64,000 nucleotides of DNA from assembly GCA_965226565.1 (NCBI GenBank), contig CBDDDI010000004.1, positions 682,001 to 746,000 on the forward strand, in the 5' to 3' direction. Numbering within the stretch: the first letter of the stretch is position 1; every line of letters begins with the position of its first letter. The translations under genes and the position numbers were made by a program. The DNA comes from SZUA-444 sp965226565. Lineage in GTDB: Bacteria > Bacillota > Clostridia > Oscillospirales > Ruminococcaceae. Below are positions 1 through 8,828 of the stretch, piece by piece. The notes under the pieces were generated by a model that had not been told where the DNA came from, did no database searches, and saw only the letters and a program-made list of their open reading frames with translations.

Positions 1-807
1 TTCAGCAATCCATCCTATTTTATCAATAAGAACACCATATTTCCTGTTAGGAATTATTTTTTGTATAGTGTAAGTTCCATCTACATGTATAGGTTTGGAG
101 CCAACACCCCAGCTTGAATATTGAACAGGACCTTTGTAATGTATTTTTTGTCCTATTTTTATTTTGTTATCAATTTTATTTGGCTTTTTATGAACCTGTT
201 CTTTTGAAAGATTATTTAAATTTGCATTTTTTATAATTTCAGGATAATTTTTGTATGAAATATTTGTATCACAAATTCCAATACCATTTATTTTTTCAGT
301 ACCATATTGCCAAATTCCATGTTTACCTTTCCAAAGAGCCTTTTTCCTCCATTCTGCAAGCCAAATATCATAACATTTTATTTTTTCATAATTCAGTTTA
401 TTTTCAAGCCAATTTCTATTAGCATAAATCATAGCGTAATATCCAGCCTGTTCAATTTTCTGACAAAAAGCAATACACAAATTTGTTCTTTCAGCATTAG
501 AAAGACTATTTGCTTCTTCACTTTCAATATCAAAAACGATAGGCATAGTAATTTTATATGGTTTAATAAGTTCAAGAACATGTTTAGCCTCAGCAGCAGC
601 TTTTTCTTTAGTTTTAGCAATAGAATATACATAAACTCCAACATCAATACCACTAGAAATAGCACCAGCAATATGTTGTTTAAATTTAGTGTCAGTGTAT
701 TCACCATAAGCTGCACGAATAAGTGCAAAATTAATACCACTTTCTTTTACTTTTAGCCAATCAATGTTTTCTTGCCATTTTGAAACGTCAATTCCTTTAT
801 AAGGCAT
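1..807 (-). CDS. GH25 family lysozyme (endolysin-like), 3' end beyond window
   Basis: The visible 269 residues form a glycoside hydrolase family 25 muramidase, which cuts the MurNAc-GlcNAc bond of peptidoglycan. The N-terminus reads MPYKGIDVSKWQ (Asp7), the catalytic FDIE block is at residues 92-95, WQY at 166-168 and a CDTN block near 180, all in the usual GH25 order. After about residue 200 a Lys/Asn-rich linker leads into a beta-rich tail that looks like a bacterial SH3-type wall-binding domain and runs off the left edge in frame. Three ATGs stand in a row at 805-813; I chose 807 because GGAG lies 7 bases upstream of it. The start overlaps the end of the holin gene, so the two are translationally coupled. 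No signal peptide is present, which fits release through a holin. The family is certain; whether it belongs to a prophage is not. Confidence 0.9.
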   Translation of the reverse strand, partial: MPYKGIDVSKWQENIDWLKVKESGINFALIRAAYGEYTDTKFKQHIAGAISSGIDVGVYVYSIAKTKEKAAAEAKHVLELIKPYKITMPIVFDIESEEANSLSNAERTNLCIAFCQKIEQAGYYAMIYANRNWLENKLNYEKIKCYDIWLAEWRKKALWKGKHGIWQYGTEKINGIGICDTNISYKNYPEIIKNANLNNLSKEQVHKKPNKIDNKIKIGQKIHYKGPVQYSSWGVGSKPIHVDGTYTIQKIIPNRKYGVLIDKIGWIAE

Positions 808-1213
808 CATCATTCTCCTTTTCTTGATTAAGTTGTTCTAAAACATTAGTAAGTTTTTTAGGTACTGGCAAACCAATAGTAGCTGCATTTTCTAAGATGG
901 AGATACCTTCATTAGCAATATAAAAAAATATTGTAGCTGTACGTAAAGCGTTTCCTGATTTAAGTATTTGGTTATCAATAATATTCGCTACACCAACTAA
1001 AACAAGTATAATAACTTTTTTAAAAATACCTTTAAATCCAATTTTACTTGATAATTTTTTTGTTAAAATACCAATAGTCAAACCTGTAATGTAGTCTATT
1101 ATCATAAATGATAACAATGCATAAATTAGTCCGTTAAATCCACCAATAAAAAAACCTATAAATCCACCAATTACAGCAAAAATTTCTTCGAAATACTTTA
1201 TTATTTTAATCAC
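797..1213 (-). CDS. phage-type holin (toxin secretion/phage lysis holin family)
   Basis: This is a 138-residue membrane protein with hydrophobic segments at about residues 10-32, 33-52 and 68-90, separated by a short basic stretch, and a hydrophilic acidic C-terminus. The pattern and the central sequence (DYITGLTIG, then a basic loop and a GVANIID segment) match the phage_holin_4 / TcdE-like family, which forms inner-membrane lesions that release a muralytic enzyme or toxin. The start has AGAGGTG upstream. Its 3' end overlaps the GH25 gene by 11 bases, giving a classic holin-endolysin cassette. To its right is the divergent CLC gene, so the holin appears to be the first gene of its transcript rather than the tail of a phage late operon. 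The holin assignment is strong; its biological use here is inferred. Confidence 0.82.
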   Translation of the reverse strand: MIKIIKYFEEIFAVIGGFIGFFIGGFNGLIYALLSFMIIDYITGLTIGILTKKLSSKIGFKGIFKKVIILVLVGVANIIDNQILKSGNALRTATIFFYIANEGISILENAATIGLPVPKKLTNVLEQLNQEKENDDAL

Positions 1214-1354
1214 CTCTTTTTTGTATCTTCATATATAGCTGAAAAAAGATAATTTTTGTATAAATATGTGCAATTAACGAACATTAATATTTGTTAATAA
1301 AGTACAAATATTTCAAAAAAATAATATGAAATGTTTAAAAATTCGACTTAATTA

Positions 1355-1383
1355 TTGACTTTGATATGTGTATGATTTATAAT
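1355..1383 (+). promoter_or_regulatory. sigma-A promoter of the CLC gene
   Basis: TTGACT at 1355-1360 and TATAAT at 1378-1383 are separated by 17 bases. The predicted transcript starts near 1390, leaving a leader of about 27 bases before the TTG start codon. The leader is too short to hold a fluoride riboswitch. Confidence 0.75.
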
Positions 1384-1416
1384 AAAATGTGGTGATTATA
1401 CTTAAGGAGAATTATT

Positions 1417-2673
1417 TTGGAAAAAAATATTAAAAGATTAAAAACATCTTCAAAAAAATATTTAATTTTTGTTAAATGGAGCATTATTTCTATTTTTATA
1501 GGAGTTATATTAGGCTTTGTTGGAACAGCATTTCATTTTTTGACTGACTATGTTATAGAGCTAAACAATCATTTTTCATGGATGATTTTTATTTTGCCAA
1601 TTTTAGGTTTGTTGATAGTATTTATATATAAAATAGCGAAAATGGAAAATGACGCAGGAACAAATGTTGTTTTTAATGCGATACATGATAATAAAAAAAT
1701 AACTATTAAAACTGCACCACTTATTTTTATTGGAACAATTCTTACTCATCTTGGCGGAGGTTCTTCAGGACGTGAAGGTGCAGCTTTACAAATTGGTGCA
1801 AGTATTTCAACTAGTTTTGCAAAATTGTTTAGATTAGATCAAAAAGATATTAAAATACTTACTATGTGTGGAATGAGTGCTGGTTTTGCAGCGATATTTG
1901 GAACTCCAATAACTGCAGCGATATTTGCGATGGAAGTGTTTTCTGTTGGTGTTATGTATTATGCAGCTTTGCTTCCTTGTACTATTTCAGCTTTTGTAGG
2001 ATTTAGTATAGCAAGTCTTTTTGGAATAAAACCTCCTTTTTATAATTTAATAAACGTTCCAGATTTTAATGTTATTAATATTTTAAGAGTTGGATTGCTT
2101 GGAATAGTGTGTGCACTTCTTGGAATAGTGTTTTGTTTATCTATTAAATATTCTTCAAGATATTTTAAAAAGTATATAAGCAATTCTTATATAAGAGTTG
2201 TTGTTGGTGGAATCGTAATAATTGTTCTTACTTTTTTGGTTGGAACTAAAGATTATAATTGCGTAGGAATGGGCGTTATTTCCGAGGCAATGAATGGTAA
2301 TGCTTCTTCCTTTGCATTTATTCTTAAGATTGTTTTTACAGCAATAACGTTAGGTGCGGGATTTAAAGGTGGAGAAATTGTTCCAGTTTTCTTTGTAGGC
2401 GCAACGTTTGGAAATGTTTTTGGAAATTTAATTGGGCTTAGTCCATCGTTTGGAGCAGGACTTGGATTAACAGCATTATTTTGTTCTGTTACAAATTGTC
2501 CACTTACTTCAATAATGCTAGTAGTTGAACTTTTTGGAGTTAATGGATTGCCTATGTTTATAATTATAATTGCTGTAAGCTATATGATGTCAGGATATTA
2601 TGGATTATATTCTTCTCAAAAAATAATGTATTCTAAAACAAAAAATGAATATATAGATAAATATTCAATTTAA
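1417..2673 (+). CDS. CLC-family anion channel/antiporter
   Basis: This 418-residue polytopic protein belongs to the CLC (voltage-gated chloride channel) family. It carries the GREG motif (GREGAALQIGAS) near residues 118-129, with the gating glutamate in place, and a late GGEIVPVFFVGA block near residues 317-328. The third position after GREG is Ala rather than the Pro of chloride/proton exchangers. The late block resembles the GGE-x-P-FF-GA form that I recall from the CLC-F (fluoride/proton) clade, so fluoride export is possible but not established. There is no cytoplasmic CBS domain, and the length is normal for a bacterial CLC. The start is TTG with AAGGAGA six bases upstream. The gene is monocistronic, ending at a strong terminator shared with the convergent ypeB. 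Confidence 0.85.
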   Translation: MEKNIKRLKTSSKKYLIFVKWSIISIFIGVILGFVGTAFHFLTDYVIELNNHFSWMIFILPILGLLIVFIYKIAKMENDAGTNVVFNAIHDNKKITIKTAPLIFIGTILTHLGGGSSGREGAALQIGASISTSFAKLFRLDQKDIKILTMCGMSAGFAAIFGTPITAAIFAMEVFSVGVMYYAALLPCTISAFVGFSIASLFGIKPPFYNLINVPDFNVINILRVGLLGIVCALLGIVFCLSIKYSSRYFKKYISNSYIRVVVGGIVIIVLTFLVGTKDYNCVGMGVISEAMNGNASSFAFILKIVFTAITLGAGFKGGEIVPVFFVGATFGNVFGNLIGLSPSFGAGLGLTALFCSVTNCPLTSIMLVVELFGVNGLPMFIIIIAVSYMMSGYYGLYSSQKIMYSKTKNEYIDKYSI

Positions 2674-2692
2674 TATAGTATTAAAATAATAA

Positions 2693-2737
2693 AACCAAGA
2701 AGGTATAATATATATACCTTCTTGGTTATTTTTTTAT
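2693..2737. terminator. bidirectional intrinsic terminator between CLC gene and ypeB
   Basis: A perfect 15-bp stem (2693-2707 with 2713-2727, loop of 5) is followed by a T run to the right and preceded by an A run on the left, so it can stop transcription from both convergent genes. Confidence 0.85.
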
Positions 2738-4080
2738 AATGTTAAAACACTGTCACCTTGATTATAAAGAATTAATATTTGTTCTTCTTTGCCAGTAGTA
2801 GCGTTTATATAAACAAGGATTTTTTGATCATTATATCCTTTACATAAAAATTCATAACATAAAGTTTCATTAAGAGATTCTGTTGGAATAAGACAAAGTT
2901 TTGATTTTTCTACATTAAGCATAGGAGATAAGGCTTTAGCAGCATCATCTTGAGAAATTTTCTTATCAGTTAAATTTCTTTCATGATGATTAACGATATA
3001 TCCACGAGCATCGAAACCTAATATTTGAGCGTTATCCATAGCTACAGAAACTTTAATCAAATCAGTATAAATAGTAATATCATTTTCTAATCCAGCAAAA
3101 TTTATAGTGCAAATATTATTAACAGTTTCATAATAAGTTGTTTCAAGATTTTCATAACCATTTTTCTTTAAAAATTGATTTGCAGAAAATAAAGCTTTGT
3201 CCAAATCAATATCTGTTGATTTTACATTACGATTTTTAAGCATATAAGAAACATAACCACCAGCTTTAGTAACACAAATACGTGTATTATCTTTTTCAAA
3301 ACAATAAGATGGCATTTTTCCGGCTTCCGGATGAGTTTCAACAAGTTCAGATGCAGGAATGTTTAAATATTTAGAAGCATTTCCTTGAGCAACTTCTTTA
3401 GAAACAGGTTTTTGATTTTCTAGCATTTTTGGTTTTTTCTCAAGAATATGGTCTGAAAAAGGTCCATCATATATAAGTTTAGGATAACTTTGGACTTCAC
3501 CTTCTATAGTGGTAAATCCATCTACAACACTTGGTGGACTAGGAATATTATCAGACATAAGCATAGATTTTGTTTGTTTTATTTCTGATAATCCCATATT
3601 AGCATTTTTGTCTATAAGCCAAATCTTTTTAGATAAATTTGTTGAATATTCGTGTAACTTTTTAAGATTCTCATATTCTTTATCACTAGGAGTAGAGTTT
3701 TCATTTGTCTTTTTAGAAAGAGAAAGTGCATAATTTCCTACTTGAGATAAAAATCTGTTTATATTAGTAAGTTCAGATTTGTTTAATGGAAGTGAAGATA
3801 AAGCAGCTTTTGCATTAGCAGATTCTAACCAAAGTTTAGTAGAAATATCATTTAATCCTTCTGGAGTTCCAGTGTAAATTGCTTTGGAAAGCCAAGTTTT
3901 AATATTATCAGTTCCTAAAGAAAGTTCAGTTAGAGATTTTGAATAAGCATTATGAAGCTGTTGCCTAGCACTTCTTTTTTCAACATTGTTCGTTATAAAT
4001 AAAGCAATAAAAACTGCTAATATTGCAATTGAAAAAGTAATAATACGAACAAAGTTCCTTTTTGAAATTAATATATTCAT
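2734..4080 (-). CDS. ypeB: germination protein YpeB
   Basis: This 448-residue protein has one N-terminal membrane anchor (about residues 10-30), a helical region, and a C-terminal half made of PepSY-like repeats, the domain order and length of YpeB. In Bacillus, YpeB is needed in the dormant spore for stability of the cortex-lytic enzyme SleB, whose PepSY domains it uses as inhibitor and stabiliser. The usual partner sleB is not adjacent here: the neighbours are a CLC transporter and a divergent desulfurase. The ATG has GGAGG upstream on the minus strand. A TGAATA at 4172-4177 (minus strand) might be the -35 of a forespore SigG promoter, but the spacing to a -10 is not convincing. Confidence 0.88.
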   Translation of the reverse strand: MNILISKRNFVRIITFSIAILAVFIALFITNNVEKRSARQQLHNAYSKSLTELSLGTDNIKTWLSKAIYTGTPEGLNDISTKLWLESANAKAALSSLPLNKSELTNINRFLSQVGNYALSLSKKTNENSTPSDKEYENLKKLHEYSTNLSKKIWLIDKNANMGLSEIKQTKSMLMSDNIPSPPSVVDGFTTIEGEVQSYPKLIYDGPFSDHILEKKPKMLENQKPVSKEVAQGNASKYLNIPASELVETHPEAGKMPSYCFEKDNTRICVTKAGGYVSYMLKNRNVKSTDIDLDKALFSANQFLKKNGYENLETTYYETVNNICTINFAGLENDITIYTDLIKVSVAMDNAQILGFDARGYIVNHHERNLTDKKISQDDAAKALSPMLNVEKSKLCLIPTESLNETLCYEFLCKGYNDQKILVYINATTGKEEQILILYNQGDSVLTL

Positions 4081-4253
4081 ATAATTCCTCCAAAATATTT
4101 TTTGTTAAAATAAGAAAACAATATAAGGTAATGTTTGGTATTTACTATATTATTAACTTGTATTTCTAAAATATTCATTTGAATTTATCAGTCTGGTAAA
4201 AAAGTTAAAAATGTTGTATAATAAAGATAATATTAAATTTATGAGGAGATAAA

Positions 4254-5393
4254 ATGTTATATCTAGATAATGCCTCAACAACAAAGGCTAGCGAAAAAGT
4301 AATTGACGTAATATGTGATACATTAAAAAATAATTTTGGTAATCCATCAAGTCTACATACACTTGGAGTTGAATCTGAAAAAGCTCTTACAGAAACAAGA
4401 AAAGTGATTGGATTATCTTTAGGTGTTGATGGAAAAGATATATTTTTCACATCAGGTGCTACTGAAAGTAATAACTTAGCTTTAAAAGGAATTGCTAAAA
4501 CATATGGTAGACGAAAAAGAAAAATAATAATTACAGCTATAGAACATCCATCTGTTATAGAAACAGCTAAAGATCTTGAGTTAGAAGGTTTTGAAGTTGT
4601 AAAAATTTATCCAGATGAATATGGAGAAATTGATTTTCATTCTCTTGTTTCAGAAGTTGATGAAAATACATGTATGGTTTCTTTTATGTATGTTAATAAT
4701 GAAAATGGTTATATTTTGCCTGTCCAAAAAGCTTTTAAATACATAAAAAAGAGATTTCCTAGTATAATAACTCATTGTGATGCAACACAAGCTTTTATGA
4801 AAATACCTGTTAATGCAAAAACATTAAATGCTGATTTGATATCATTAAGTGGTCATAAAATTCATGGACCAAAAGGTGTTGGAGCAATATATATTAAAAA
4901 AGGTATAAGAATTAATGCTATTATTAATGGTGGTGGACAAGAAAAAAATATACGTTCTGGAACTGAAAATGTTCCTTTAATTGCTGGACTTAAAGTGGCA
5001 GTTGAAGAATTTATGGATACAATTAATGATAGATATAAATATATTTCTGAATTAAAAAGTTATTTTACTGAAAAAATTGCTGATAATGATAATATAGTAA
5101 TTTTATCAAAAGAAACTGCTTCACCATATATTGTAGCTTTTGCAGTTAAAGGAATAAAATCAGAAGTTATGCTTCATTATCTTGAGCAAAAAGAAATATA
5201 TATTTCAAGTGGTTCTTCTTGTTCTAAAGGTAAAAAAAGTGAAGTGTTAAAAGCATTTAATGTGGATGAAAACTTATTAGATTTTGTTGTTAGAATGAGT
5301 TTTTCATATGAGAATACTAAAGCAGATATTGATAAATTTATAGATGCGATAAAAGAGTCAGAAAAATCTTTACAAAAAATTAAATTAAGGTGA
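4254..5393 (+). CDS. cysteine desulfurase, NifS/IscS-like
   Basis: This is a 379-residue PLP enzyme of aminotransferase class V that takes sulfur from cysteine as a persulfide. It starts with the family signature LYLDNASTTK, has the PLP lysine in SGHKIHGPKG (Lys202), the RSGTEN motif, and the catalytic cysteine in SSGSSCSKG (Cys323). It directly precedes thiI with a 4-base gap, so its likely job is to feed sulfur to ThiI for 4-thiouridine in tRNA, like the nifZ-thiI pair of Bacillus. A TATAAT lies at 4217-4222 with a weak -35. It appears to be the first gene of a seven-gene operon ending at 11480. A role in Fe-S cluster assembly cannot be excluded, but no scaffold gene is adjacent. Confidence 0.9.
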   Translation: MLYLDNASTTKASEKVIDVICDTLKNNFGNPSSLHTLGVESEKALTETRKVIGLSLGVDGKDIFFTSGATESNNLALKGIAKTYGRRKRKIIITAIEHPSVIETAKDLELEGFEVVKIYPDEYGEIDFHSLVSEVDENTCMVSFMYVNNENGYILPVQKAFKYIKKRFPSIITHCDATQAFMKIPVNAKTLNADLISLSGHKIHGPKGVGAIYIKKGIRINAIINGGGQEKNIRSGTENVPLIAGLKVAVEEFMDTINDRYKYISELKSYFTEKIADNDNIVILSKETASPYIVAFAVKGIKSEVMLHYLEQKEIYISSGSSCSKGKKSEVLKAFNVDENLLDFVVRMSFSYENTKADIDKFIDAIKESEKSLQKIKLR

Positions 5394-5397
5394 TAAT

Positions 5398-6570
5398 ATG
5401 AAAGAAATAATACTTGCAAAATATGGAGAGATAGCTTTAAAAGGTCTTAACAAACATACTTTTGAGTCTACTCTTGTAAAAAATATAAGATACAGAATTA
5501 AATCAGCTGGAGATTTTAAAATATCTCGTTCACAATCAATAATTTATATTTCTTCTGATGATGAAAATGCTGATATAGATGCAGCAGTTGAAGCTTTGCA
5601 AAAAGTTTTTGGACTATCAAAAGTTTGTAGAGCATGTGTTTTAGAAAAAGATATCAAAGAAATTATTAAAATTGCTCCAGAATATTTAGAAGATTCTTTA
5701 GATTGTGCAAAATCTTTCAAAGTTATTGCAAAAAGAGCAGATAAAAGGTTTCCAATGGCATCTCCTGAAATAACAAGAGAAGTTGGTGGACATTTGCTAG
5801 AAGCTTTTCCTCATTTAAAAGTTGATGTTCATAATCCTGAAGTCAAGGTTACTGTAGAAATAAGAGAGCAAAATGCATATATACATGCTGATAATTTAGA
5901 TGGTGCAGGAGGAATGCCTGTTGGAACTTCTGGAACAGCTTTGTTAATGCTTTCAGGAGGAATAGATAGTCCTGTTGCTGGATATATGATTGGAAAAAGA
6001 GGTGTGAAAATTTCAGCAATACATTTTGAAAGTCCACCATATACATCTGATAGAGCAAGAATGAAAGTAGAACGTCTTGCAGAAAAAATGGCTGCATATT
6101 GTGGTTCTATTGATTTTTATTGTGTACCTTTTACTGTTATTCAAGAGCAAATAAGAAATAATTGTCATGAAGATTATTTTACAATAATTATGAGAAGAAT
6201 TATGATGGAGATTGCTCAAAAGGTTGCAGAAGAAAATGGTTTACAAGCACTTATTACTGGTGAAAGTGTTGGTCAAGTTGCAAGTCAAACAATGCATGCG
6301 ATAGCTTGTACAGATGAAGTTGCAAAAATGCCAGTATTTAGACCATTAATAGGAATGGATAAAACAGAAATAATAACTATATCAAGAAAAATAGATGCTT
6401 TTGAAACTTCTATAGAACCATATGAAGATTGTTGCACAGTGTTTACTCCAAAACATCCAAAAACAAAACCTGTTATTTCTGAAGTTAAAAAAGAGCAAGA
6501 AAGATTTGATTTTGCACCATTAATAGAAGATGCAATTTTAAATATTAAAAAATATACAATCAATATATAA
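5398..6570 (+). CDS. thiI: tRNA 4-thiouridine synthase ThiI
   Basis: The product (390 residues) adenylates U8 of tRNA and transfers sulfur to give 4-thiouridine. The N-terminal third is a ferredoxin-like plus THUMP RNA-binding domain; the PP-loop ATPase motif SGGIDS is at residues 186-191; a conserved EDCCTVFTPKHP block lies near the C-terminus. The rhodanese domain of E. coli ThiI is absent, as in most Firmicutes, which fits the dedicated cysteine desulfurase encoded four bases upstream. The RBS is the weak AAGGTGATA just before the ATG. The assignment is firm. Some ThiI proteins also serve thiamine synthesis, but without the rhodanese domain this is unlikely here. Confidence 0.95.
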   Translation: MKEIILAKYGEIALKGLNKHTFESTLVKNIRYRIKSAGDFKISRSQSIIYISSDDENADIDAAVEALQKVFGLSKVCRACVLEKDIKEIIKIAPEYLEDSLDCAKSFKVIAKRADKRFPMASPEITREVGGHLLEAFPHLKVDVHNPEVKVTVEIREQNAYIHADNLDGAGGMPVGTSGTALLMLSGGIDSPVAGYMIGKRGVKISAIHFESPPYTSDRARMKVERLAEKMAAYCGSIDFYCVPFTVIQEQIRNNCHEDYFTIIMRRIMMEIAQKVAEENGLQALITGESVGQVASQTMHAIACTDEVAKMPVFRPLIGMDKTEIITISRKIDAFETSIEPYEDCCTVFTPKHPKTKPVISEVKKEQERFDFAPLIEDAILNIKKYTINI

Positions 6571-6602
6571 CGTATAAATACTATAGAAAGAGGATGTAAT
6601 TA

Positions 6603-7151
6603 ATGATTTCTAATAATGATATATTAGAATTATGTAAAAATAATAACAAAAATATTGATGAAATTATTGACAAACTTGCATGTAATGTTGTAAAATTACT
6701 ATTAGATAGCGATTTAAAGATCGCAACAGCAGAAAGTTTGACCGGAGGAATGATTTCTCAATACATTACATCTGTTTCTGGATCTTCTAAAGTAATTGAA
6801 CTTGGAATATGCAGTTATTCTAATAGGATTAAAATAGAAAAATTAGGTGTAAGTAAAAATACAATTGATAGTTTTACTGAAGTAAGTAAACAAACAGCAA
6901 CGCAAATGTGTGAAGGTATATTAAAACTATCTTCAGCTGATATAGGAGTTGCTGTTACAGGAGTTGCAGGTCCAAATGGAGGAACGAAAGAAGCTCCAGT
7001 TGGAACTGTTTATGTTTGCGTTGGATTTAATGGTAATTATACAGTGGAAAATCTTGAGTTATATAAATACTTTAATAATATTGATAGAGATAAAGTAAGA
7101 AAGTTAACAACAATTTTTGCGTTTGAAATGGTTTGTGGACTATTCAAATAG
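6603..7151 (+). CDS. CinA C-terminal domain protein (nicotinamide-nucleotide amidase, PncC-like)
   Basis: The 182 residues correspond to the stand-alone C-terminal domain of CinA. The family hydrolyses NMN to nicotinate mononucleotide plus ammonia, recycling pyridine nucleotides. The diagnostic AESLTGGMIS motif is near residue 41, and the GVAVTGVAGPNGGTKEAPVGTVY block is near residues 117-140, with conserved spacing. The N-terminal molybdopterin-binding half of full CinA is missing, as expected for PncC forms. It has an AAGAGGATG-type RBS and follows thiI by 32 bases, so it is probably in the same transcript. In many Firmicutes cinA precedes recA; here it has been separated from recA by about 10 kb. 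Confidence 0.87.
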   Translation: MISNNDILELCKNNNKNIDEIIDKLACNVVKLLLDSDLKIATAESLTGGMISQYITSVSGSSKVIELGICSYSNRIKIEKLGVSKNTIDSFTEVSKQTATQMCEGILKLSSADIGVAVTGVAGPNGGTKEAPVGTVYVCVGFNGNYTVENLELYKYFNNIDRDKVRKLTTIFAFEMVCGLFK

Positions 7152-7160
7152 GAGGCAGCT

Positions 7161-8789
7161 ATGTCAAAGTATATTTATTCACAAAAAGTGGATCCAAAAG
7201 ATTCTGATGAAAAATCGACTAAAAGAAGAAATCAGTACGATATAAGAAAAAGAGTGGAATACAAAGTTGGAGATGTTCCACGTTATGGTAATGGATATTT
7301 ATATAATTTTGATACTTATGATAAAGATAATAAAACAGTAGAAGAAAAAGAAAATAATAAAAAAAGTTATTCAGATCATAGTAATAATGATGAAGTTATT
7401 GATGATAAATTAAGATCAGAATATACATTTGATGATGTATTAAAATCAAGTGCAATGAATAAAGTAGAATATTTATTTGATGATGAAGATGAAGATCTTT
7501 TTTTAGATAAAAAGCATTTTTATTCAAATGAGTCAAATTTACCAGAATATAAACCATTAGAAGAAAAAGAACAAGTAATTAATAAATCTTCAAAATTACA
7601 TAAAGATAAAAAAGAATCAAAACCAAATATAAAAGAGCAACGTGAAACTAGGAAAAATCAAAGCAAGATTAAAAAACATCAACGTAAATTTGAAAAAAAT
7701 AAGAATAAGATTAAAGAAAATCAAAGTGGTTTTATAGAAGAAACAAAGTATGAGTCTTATGATGAAATAAAGCATTTGATGCTTGAGCCTAAAAAAGACA
7801 AAGTAGGTATTTTTGAGAAAATAAAAAGATTGCCTTTTAATTTAAAGCATCAAGAAAGAATAAAAAAGCTTTCAAAAAAACAATTGAAAGTGTTAAAGTT
7901 TGTAAATGTTATTTCAGTGGTAGGTTTTGTTGTTTTGGCAGCGTACATTGCAAAATATTTTATAGATTTAAGAGATTCAGATAAAATAAATGATAGATTT
8001 ATAAACATGTATCAATCAGATAGTTCACAAGTTGAATCAACCACAAAGGAACCAGAAACAAGTGAACCAGAAAAGCCTATTATGAATAGTGATTTTGATG
8101 CAATGTTTGAAGCAAATGAGGATGTAATTGGCGTTATTGATATGATTGGTACAAAAATTAAATATCCTGTATTCCAAACATATAATAATGATTTTTATTT
8201 AAAACATAATGCTGAGAAAAAACCAAATGTAGCTGGATCATTGTATTTAGATTACAGATATTCTTATACAGATCATTCAAAATTGCCTGATAAATCTATA
8301 ATATATGGTCATAATATGGCTGATTTAAGTTATTTTGGATCATTAAGTAATTTTGCTGAAGTTGATTATGTAAAAAAACATCCTATAATTAAGTTTAATA
8401 CTTTGTATGATAAAGAAGATCAATATTACAAAATATTTGCGTCCATTTTAATAAATAGATTAGAAAAAGATGATGATGGTCCATTGTTTCCTTATCATAA
8501 TAATTTAACTTTCCAAAAACAAGAAGAATTCGATTATTTTTATAAAAATGTTATGAAGAGAAGTTATTATACAACAGGAGTAAATGTAAAGTTTGGAGAC
8601 AAATTCTTAGTACTTTCAACATGTGGTAGTGATTATGTAGATTTCAAAGAATCAAGACGTGTTGTTTTTGCAAGAAAAGTAAGAAAAGGCGAAAGCACTG
8701 AGTGTGATATAAATAAAATTGAGCCAAACGAAGATGTTTATTTACCAATTGCATGGTATAAAAAACATGGTAAAACTCCTCCAAGATAA
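7161..8789 (+). CDS. class B sortase with long charged cytoplasmic N-terminus
   Basis: Sortases are membrane transpeptidases that attach proteins to the wall or to pili. This one has 542 residues, about twice the family norm. Residues 1-244 are highly charged, rich in Lys, Glu, Asp and Asn, with a possible coiled region at about 140-195. A single membrane segment follows at about 245-267. The extracellular class B sortase domain carries the catalytic His in YGHNM (His384), Cys in STCGS (Cys488), and an Arg in the following SRRVVFARK block. The C-terminus has a tail ending PIAWYKKHGKTPPR that closely resembles the tail of the next gene. RBS GGAGG. It is followed by a second sortase 39 bases downstream, so the pair looks like a tandem duplication. 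No substrate with a recognisable sorting signal is encoded in the window. Confidence 0.92.
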   Translation: MSKYIYSQKVDPKDSDEKSTKRRNQYDIRKRVEYKVGDVPRYGNGYLYNFDTYDKDNKTVEEKENNKKSYSDHSNNDEVIDDKLRSEYTFDDVLKSSAMNKVEYLFDDEDEDLFLDKKHFYSNESNLPEYKPLEEKEQVINKSSKLHKDKKESKPNIKEQRETRKNQSKIKKHQRKFEKNKNKIKENQSGFIEETKYESYDEIKHLMLEPKKDKVGIFEKIKRLPFNLKHQERIKKLSKKQLKVLKFVNVISVVGFVVLAAYIAKYFIDLRDSDKINDRFINMYQSDSSQVESTTKEPETSEPEKPIMNSDFDAMFEANEDVIGVIDMIGTKIKYPVFQTYNNDFYLKHNAEKKPNVAGSLYLDYRYSYTDHSKLPDKSIIYGHNMADLSYFGSLSNFAEVDYVKKHPIIKFNTLYDKEDQYYKIFASILINRLEKDDDGPLFPYHNNLTFQKQEEFDYFYKNVMKRSYYTTGVNVKFGDKFLVLSTCGSDYVDFKESRRVVFARKVRKGESTECDINKIEPNEDVYLPIAWYKKHGKTPPR

Positions 8790-8828
8790 AAATTAATAGA
8801 ATAAATTAACGAAAGGTCTGTAAAAGAA

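Noticed and set aside
429..756. Open frames on both strands overlapping the GH25 gene
   Set aside because: The GH25 frame has all catalytic motifs and continues to the window edge; the others are low-complexity shadows rich in Phe, Ser and Leu.
1214..1416. Possible fluoride riboswitch before the CLC gene
   Set aside because: The promoter at 1355-1383 leaves only about 27 bases of leader, and no GG-rich fluoride riboswitch core is present.
4046..4058. GAAC-N3-GTTC motif resembling a LexA (SOS) box
   Set aside because: The spacer is 3 rather than 4 bases and it lies inside the coding start of ypeB, so it is most likely chance.
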